Shown here piece by piece: positions 58,303 to 64,000 of a DNA stretch of 64,000 nt. Positions within the stretch are counted from its first letter, which is position 1, and each line of letters starts with the position of its first letter. A model generated the notes under the pieces. It was not told the origin of the DNA. It saw only the letters and a program-made list of their open reading frames with translations, and did no database searches. The position numbers and the translations under genes are program-made. This DNA is from Symsagittifera roscoffensis (taxonomy: Eukaryota; Xenacoelomorpha; Acoela; Convolutidae). The DNA lies in assembly GCF_963678635.1 (NCBI RefSeq), contig NC_087067.1, positions 8,539,716 through 8,603,715 of the forward strand, given 5' to 3'.

Positions 58303-59080
58303 TTAAGATATATGTACATTGAAGGTACAAAGTTTTAAATACTTCTGTATATGATCTCGATTGTAGTTTATTGCGTTTTGAACAAGTTTCTCATTGGCGA
58401 GTGAATACCGGATATCAGTCTCTCTACATTTATTTTGGCATTTTTTTTGCTCATCTTTGAAATGTGTGATCAGCTTGGGGAGGGCGGGGTGCTTTGTCGA
58501 CATGAATTTTTTGAAGCTGCCACTCCATGTCTCGAATGCATTGTTCAAATGAGGTTCACCATTGAGCACCCGATTGAAACCGTTCCAATCTGCAATGTCA
58601 AACTTTGGTTTGACGCATCTATTCCCTCGAGAGGCACCAATATAGGTGTCTTCAAAATATTCCGATAGACTTTATAACTCCTCTGAGGGATTCTCTTCGG
58701 AGAGCCTCAAAAGCGAAAATAACGTCGTCAACGGGAACGAATGCCGAGCAAATCATTTTTTTGACATTCAGACGAAATTCATCGTCGTCTGTGTACTTTC
58801 GCGTAAATCTAAAATTTTGTACATTGCTCCATACTGCCTGGCCTAGATGGAAGAAACAGAATTGAATTTCTGTATCAGGCTGCTTTTGCCTTATGGCGTT
58901 GCGAACAGGGGCTTCAAAATCAATGACTACTTTTTTTCCAAATTGCTCTCAGCACCCAAAAAGTTTTTCATATGTGTCTTGAGTCTTGATGGGCAGCAGA
59001 GCATAAACCACGGTTATAACTGCGTTTTCGATTACACCACGAATGGTATAAATTTTTTTATAGCAAATTTTTTAGCGTGA
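58303..59080 (-). pseudogene. MULE transposase C-terminal part, copy 1 (internal deletion)
   Basis: On the minus strand the sequence resumes after the FLYWCH finger at a point corresponding to the middle of copy 2's catalytic domain. It reads KKVVIDFEAPVRNAIRQ (second catalytic Asp), PDTEIQFCFFHLGQAVW and PHLNNAFETWSGSFKKF (likely catalytic Glu). It ends with an extra 30-residue tail reading LVQNAINYNRDHIQKYLKL. The segment with the first catalytic Asp is absent, and frames change several times. The plus-strand frames over this interval are its shadow. Confidence 0.8.
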
Positions 59081-59097
59081 ATTTTTGAGGGGCTCGG

Positions 59098-59282
59098 TAA
59101 ATGAGCATGTTTGGTTTTTAAGGTGAATTCTTGCTGTTCGTCCAAAGAACCCACTGCTCTGCAACTTCCAAATAAACATTGACATTTAGTTAGACCGTTC
59201 TTAAGTTGGTTTTTTCTTCTTGGTATCTATAAACCTCAAGACAAAGATGCTTTTTTCCGCGTTCAGACGTTACCAATTCCAT
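59098..59282 (-). pseudogene. FLYWCH zinc finger of MULE copy 1 (broken)
   Basis: From an ATG at 59282 (minus strand) the frame reads MELVTSERGKKHLCLEVYRY, the opening of a FLYWCH DNA-binding finger. It stops at a TAA where the conserved Trp is expected. In the next frame it resumes as NCQCLFGSCRAVGSLD and ends KTKHAHLPSP with the two histidines, so the Cys and His zinc ligands are present but split by a frame break. FLYWCH domains sit at the N-terminus of MULE transposases in many invertebrates. The domain is missing from copy 2. Confidence 0.8.
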
Positions 59283-60057
59283 TTTACGTCAACTTTTGCT
59301 CAAAGTGAAAGATTTAGAATGATTCAGATACTAATCAATCAGTTGTTCAAGCTAGTTACTAATGAAGATTAATCAATGTTAATTGTGTAAATGGACAATC
59401 TAACTGCAAAAAGTAGGCGTTCAACGCGGTATTGGTTTCTGGTTGGACAGTATTTTAATCGCAATTAGTTTATCTTTTAAAAAAAATTTAAGTTTCTAAT
59501 TAATTTTAATCAACTACCCAAATTACCTAATGGGCGGTTGCACCCTCCCACGCCTAAGGCATGATTAGAATATCAGCGTATCTGTGTGGCCAGTACGTGG
59601 TAGGGGTGGTCAACCCTTTAACTGATATCCTTTTTGACCGCCTGGAAAACTCCCAATCTCGGGTCTAATTTCGCGTAAATTGGTTAACTTTTAAGTATTG
59701 TGCAGTTTTTTGTAGAGTTCAATTTTTGGTTAGGTACTATTCTTAAATTGGAAACATAATGAGTTGCATAAAGTTTTGTTATGTTTAGGGAAATTTGTTT
59801 CAGTTAATTTTATTTGTTTTATGGGCATTTGAAAGGAATTAATTATAAGTCGTCTTATGAAAGCTTTGATGTTTTGCCGCATGTGAAAAAATTTTGGGCG
59901 CAGGTTTTAAGACTTTAAATTTGTCTGAATTGTCTTTGGCTGATTTGTCTCACTCATTTTGACTGAATTGTTGAATTTGAAATTGGCTGAATTGTCTGTG
60001 ACCGAATTGTCTGAACACCATTGTCTGAACACGAATTATCTGAACACGATAATGTCT

Positions 60058-62132
60058 GGCGCAGAGACAATTCAGCCAAAAAGAATTCAGCCGATTTAAA
60101 ATACAGACAATTGAGACAAAAAATTTCAGACAAATCAGCCGAAGACAATTCGGTCTATTTAGATTAAAGAAACCAGATAAAAGGAAATTTTAAAAATTTT
60201 TTTATTTGATTAGAGTCAGAAGGCTTTCAACACTTTAACAAAGAAATGTGAAACATCAAATAACAAATTTCAAAGATCAAAACAATCTTGGTATGCATAA
60301 GGTTTTAAGATATATGTACATTGAAGGTACAAAGTTTTAAATACTTCTGTATATGATCTCGATTGTAGTTTATTGCGTTTTGAACAAGTTTCTCACTGGC
60401 GAGTGAATACTTGGGCCTCGGTTTTCTAAAAATATCACCGGACATCAGTCTCTCTACATTTATTTTGGCATTTTTTTTGCTCATCTTTGAAATGTGTGAT
60501 CAGCTTGGGAAGGGCGGGGTGCTTTGTCGACAAGAATTTTTTGAAGCTGCCACTCCATGTCTCGAATGCATTGTTCAAATGAGGTTCACCATTGAGCACC
60601 CGATTGAAACCGTTCCAATCGGCAATGTCAAACTTGGATTTGACGCTGCTATTCCCTCGACAGGCACAAACATAGGTGTCTTCAAAATATTCCGATAGAC
60701 TCTGAAATTCCTCTGAGGGATTCTCTTTTCGGAGAGCCTCAAAAGCGAAAACAACGTCGTCAACGAGAACGAATGCCAAGCAAATCGATTTTCTGAAATT
60801 CAGTCGAAACTCATCATCGTCTATGTACTTTCGCGTAAATCCAAGTTTTTGTACCTTGCGCCATACTGCCTGGCCTAGATGGAAGAAACAGAATTGAATT
60901 TCTGTATCAGGCTGCATTTTCCTTATGGCGTTGCGAACAACGGCTTCAAAATCAATGACTACTTTTTTCCAAACTGTTCTAAGCCACCAAAAACTTTTTC
61001 ATATGTGTCTTGAGTCTTGTTGGGCAGCAGAGCATGCACCAAGTGTATAACTGCGTTTTCGATTAGACCATGAATGGTACAAACTTGATAAAAGACATCT
61101 GGTGCCAGAGAAAACGTTCCATTGTAATGACAGATTTCTGACTGAGAAAGAAAATCAAGCACTGGTAATGTTGCAAAAACTAAAATTCGACAATCCGACT
61201 TACCAGAATCAAAAAACAGGCATGTATCACCGCTGTGTGTGAGTTTGAGAGGTTCAGGAATTTCGTAGACACTTTCAAGGTTTTTTTGGTTTTGGCATTG
61301 TTTCTAAGGCTTGCTGCCTGATTCGGTTTATACTCCGAAGAGATGTTGAGTAACTCGGTATTGTATGCGCTGCGTAAAGAGGTAGGTCAATTTGGGCGTT
61401 GAAGACAGTTTATAAAAAAGATTTGAAAGATTTAGAATGATTCAGATACTAATCAATCAGTTGTTCAAGCTTGTTACTAATGAAGATTAACCAATGTTAA
61501 TTGTGTAATTGGACAATCTAATTGCAAAAGTAGGCGTTAAACGCGGTACTGGTTTCTGGTTGGACAATATTTTAATCGCAATTAGTTTATCTTTTGAAGT
61601 TTAAGTTTCTAATTAGTTTCAACCAAATACCCAAATTACCTAATAGGCGGTTGCACCCTCCCCCGCCTAAGCCATGATAAGAAAATCAGCGTAACTGTTT
61701 GGCCAGTACGTGGTAGGGGTTGTCAACACTTTAACTGATATCCTTTTTGACCGCCTGTAAAATTCCCAATCTCGGGTCTAATTTCGCGTAAATTGGTTAA
61801 CTTTCAAATATTTTGCAGTTTTTTGTGGAGTTCGATTTTTGCTTAGGTACTATTCTAAAATTGGAAACACAATGAGTTGTATAAAGTTTTGTTATGTTTA
61901 GGTACTTTTTTTCAGTTAATTTTATTTGTTTTATGTGCATTTGAAAGGAATTAATTATAAGTCGTCTAATGAAAGCTTTGATGTTTTGCCGCATCTGAAA
62001 AGTTTTTGCGCGCATGTTTTAAAACTTTAAAATTGTCTGAATTGTCTTTGGCCGAATTGTCTCACTCATTTTTACTAAATTGTCTGAATTTGAAATTGGC
62101 TGAATTGTCTGTAACCGAATTGCCTGAACGCC
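60058..62132 (-). mobile_element. MULE element, tandem copy 2
   Basis: The left terminus, GGCGCAGAGACAATTCAGCC, is identical to that of copy 1. The right terminus is GGCTGAATTGTCTGTAACCG ... CTGAACGCC. The body aligns with copy 1 except that the FLYWCH region is deleted and the catalytic region is fuller. A 28-bp insertion near 60414-60441 truncates the C-terminal tail relative to copy 1. No matching target duplication could be seen at the outer ends of the pair. Confidence 0.85.
60435..61420 (-). pseudogene. MULE transposase, copy 2 (FLYWCH lost, first Asp mutated, frameshifts)
   Basis: Read on the minus strand: an N-terminal linker (LPLYAAHTIPSYSTSLRS), VYEIPEPLKLTHSGDTCLFF and DSGKSDCRILVFA. 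Next is the first catalytic site as CHYNGTFSLAPDVFYQV, where the family has DGTF; the Asp is Asn here (codon 61121-61123). YTIH-equivalent and ALLPNKTQDTYEKVF blocks follow. The frame breaks in an A-run at about 60958, then gives VVIDFEAVVRNAIRKMQ and QFCFFHLGQAVWRKVQ and ends with the HLNNAFETW block. A further A-run break lies near 61280. It is inactive by frame and by catalytic residue. Confidence 0.85.
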
Positions 62133-64000
62133 TTAAAAAAGACATTGCTCGTCTTACGCAAACTGTCACTTTCCTAATTAACCTTACAGGAAAGTGTGTA
62201 AATAAGGTTGAAACCTCTCATATCTTTCACTTTTTTGTGAAAATTATTTAAAAATTAATTGTCTCCTTTTTATTGTGTAAAAATTTTACCATTTCAACTC
62301 TGAGTTTTGGTGGGAATTTTTACATTTAATATCTATAAACTAAAGTAGCTGCCTTATAAATTTTTTGGCTGGATCCAGAACTTGGATCGTACAGCAGGGC
62401 AAGTCGATCTTAGATTATGTATCGCAATCCTATAGTTGTTAGTCAGCGATCGCAATCGTTCTGCCTTCCGCTATTTCAACTCCATTATGACGCCACACTC
62501 GGTAGATTCTGTACCGGTTTGGGTTTCACGTAATTTGTCTACCTTTTCAGCAAAGTTTTTCTGTACTTCTCACACTATTGTTGAATAATAAACGAAAAAT
62601 GCTCACATCTTGGCCTGCTTGGCAAAGTTGCAACACAACACACCTTGACACTAGTGAAGATGAAAAGTAGAAACTCTGAAGAAAATTATATATTTTCGAA
62701 ACTGAAGTATATATTCAAGTAATTATATATTCAAGTAATTACAATTTATTTTTTTCCATTTCTGTCAATCAAATGATTACATTAGGTAGCTTCAGCAAAA
62801 CGGGCATGCGTGTTTTTATTTTAATTGTTAATTGTCCCTTCGTTTTGCTTAGAGGACAGGTTTCAAAAAAAAATGATTTTTTTTTTTCGTTTTCTTTTTT
62901 GTTGGTAATTTATTGAAATTTTTTTTATCAGATATCTCAACACTCTTAAAGTAATGAAAAGTTTCAATATTAAGATATTGCGTTAAAACTTTTTGTTCGT
63001 TTGTTGGTTTTTTTTCAAATTTGATGGGCAACCCGGGTAGGCAGGTTTTGGCTAGCGAGAAAATATCTGGAATCCAGCGACAATGTTGAATTTAGAAAAA
63101 AAACACAGCCATGCTTGTTTTGGATTCCATGGACAAACGTGTTCTTCAATTGTAGCGAATTCTATTAAGATTTGCTGGATTCCGACGTTTGTTCGAGGAT
63201 TCTTGATCCATTGTGCTATTTTTTTAGCTGAAATCCAGATTTTGTTATTGGATTTCAGAATGTGTCAGTGAGTTCCACAAACACACAAAGGCATGATAAA
63301 ATCTTTGGTAATTTTTAAATTCTATACAGGTTTTCATTCTATAATTTATTTGTCCGCTTAAGACTTTTTATTCCGGGCATTAGAACATCTGTAAAATCCT
63401 TCCCGTCATCATAAATAATTATTTTTTCAAAAGTTTTTGTTCGCTTATTACCCCAATCCCCTTAGCATCTAGGACAATTAGATCAACAGTTGGGACAACT
63501 AACCCTCTAGTATTTCGGACATTCATATCTCAGTTGAGACACTACTCATCACGCCTTTGAGTTTTTATTGAGTAAAAATTTGGCGGTGAATTCCGCAGAC
63601 AATAATTATCCGCCTCTCAAAAAATTGAGCTTTTTGAGTTTTTTGTCTAAGTTCAAATACTTCCACGTACTCATCCACTAAAGAGTCTATGTGAGAACGA
63701 AAAAAAACTAGAAGTTAATTTTTCTTAAGGAAAGATTCCACCGTTTTTTTTCTGTTAACCTGGGGATCTTTTTATCTTTTTGGAAGGCGGGCACTTAACA
63801 GCTGTAAAAATGATGGGGAGGGAGGTCTTAAATATTGTCTTAACAGCTAACGGAGAAAAGGGAGCATTTTATGAAAGCAAACAAGCTAAATTATTTGGCA
63901 ATTGGCCGTTGATTTTCAGATAGAAAAAGAACAAAAATTCGCATTCCGAGATTTTTTAAACAATATAAAGCAAAAACTGGTAACTTCAAGTTTTTTTCTA
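62133..64000. other. AT-rich stretch, no recognised gene
   Basis: No domain or repeat family known from the rest of the window was found. Frames at 62006-62251, 62849-63031 and 63083-63271 are short, low-complexity or run out of MULE end sequence. Two GGAATCCAGCGA / GGATTCCA / TGGATTCCGA words at 63070-63185 hint at a small inverted repeat only. Confidence 0.4.

Larger units (their letters stand above)
58041..60050 (-). mobile_element. MULE (Mutator-like) element, tandem copy 1
   Basis: The left terminus is GGCGCAGAGACAATTCAGCC followed by several ACAGACAATTCAGCC subrepeats. The right terminus has the complementary GGCTGAATTGTCTGTGACCG and three TTGTCTGAACAC-like units. The interior encodes, on the minus strand, FLYWCH and transposase fragments. 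It is followed after a few bases by copy 2 in the same orientation. A conserved non-coding block near the 5' side (59520-59690) is present in both copies. Confidence 0.85.

Noticed and set aside
58435-59080. Plus-strand frames over MULE copy 1 and likewise 60411-60698
   Set aside because: They are antisense shadows of the minus-strand transposase, which has family motifs.
59520-59690. tRNA or 5S rRNA gene within the MULEs
   Set aside because: Words such as GCCTAAGGC recall 5S rRNA, but no cloverleaf, A/B boxes or 5S internal control region can be laid out.

Overview
The window is invertebrate metazoan DNA, AT-rich and dominated by repeats. It has GT-AG introns, long homopolymer runs, and remnants of BEL/Pao and Ty3/gypsy LTR retrotransposons, a LINE, FLYWCH-type MULEs, hAT-type and Tc1/mariner-type MITEs, and satellites. 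I cannot fix the phylum from sequence alone. No prokaryotic features, tRNA, rRNA or CRISPR array were seen.

Layout. 0-4 kb: the last two coding exons of a rhodopsin-class peptide-type GPCR, with matching splice phases. The intron between them carries a reversed hAT-type MITE. 4.7-8.7 kb: a BEL DUF5641 scrap, a Tc1/mariner-type MITE and a hairpin-ended repeat called R1 here. 11-16.2 kb: a 613-bp tandem duplication, then minus-strand remains of a Ty3/gypsy RT-RNase H and of a LINE reverse transcriptase. 17-19.5 kb: minisatellites, one of which reverses orientation. 22.2-25.8 kb: a cluster of hAT-type MITEs.

25.9-42.1 kb: a diverged satellite (about 60-bp unit built on GTCGAGCAC) with a higher-order period near 1.55 kb. 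It is interrupted first by a gypsy scrap and then by a Tc1-type MITE with TA target duplication. That MITE is itself interrupted by a BEL/Pao element with a 5' LTR, tRNA-Lys-like primer site, gag, zinc knuckles, protease, RT and RNase H. The BEL element has lost integrase and the 3' LTR, yet keeps an exact 5-bp target duplication (AATTA) on both sides.

42.6-44.4 kb: a second gypsy scrap. 46.3-52.9 kb: a segmental duplication of about 3 kb (A-B-A-B), with different insertions in each copy and R1 elements at its edges. 53.7-57.9 kb: more hAT-type MITEs. 58.0-62.1 kb: two tandem MULEs with complementary deletions, neither autonomous. 62.1-64 kb: no recognised gene.

Only the GPCR looks like a host gene. 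Every mobile-element reading frame is broken. The most interesting material is structural: the nested satellite/MITE/BEL stack, the BEL element's clean 3' loss, the higher-order satellite, the orientation-switching minisatellite and the complementary MULE pair.
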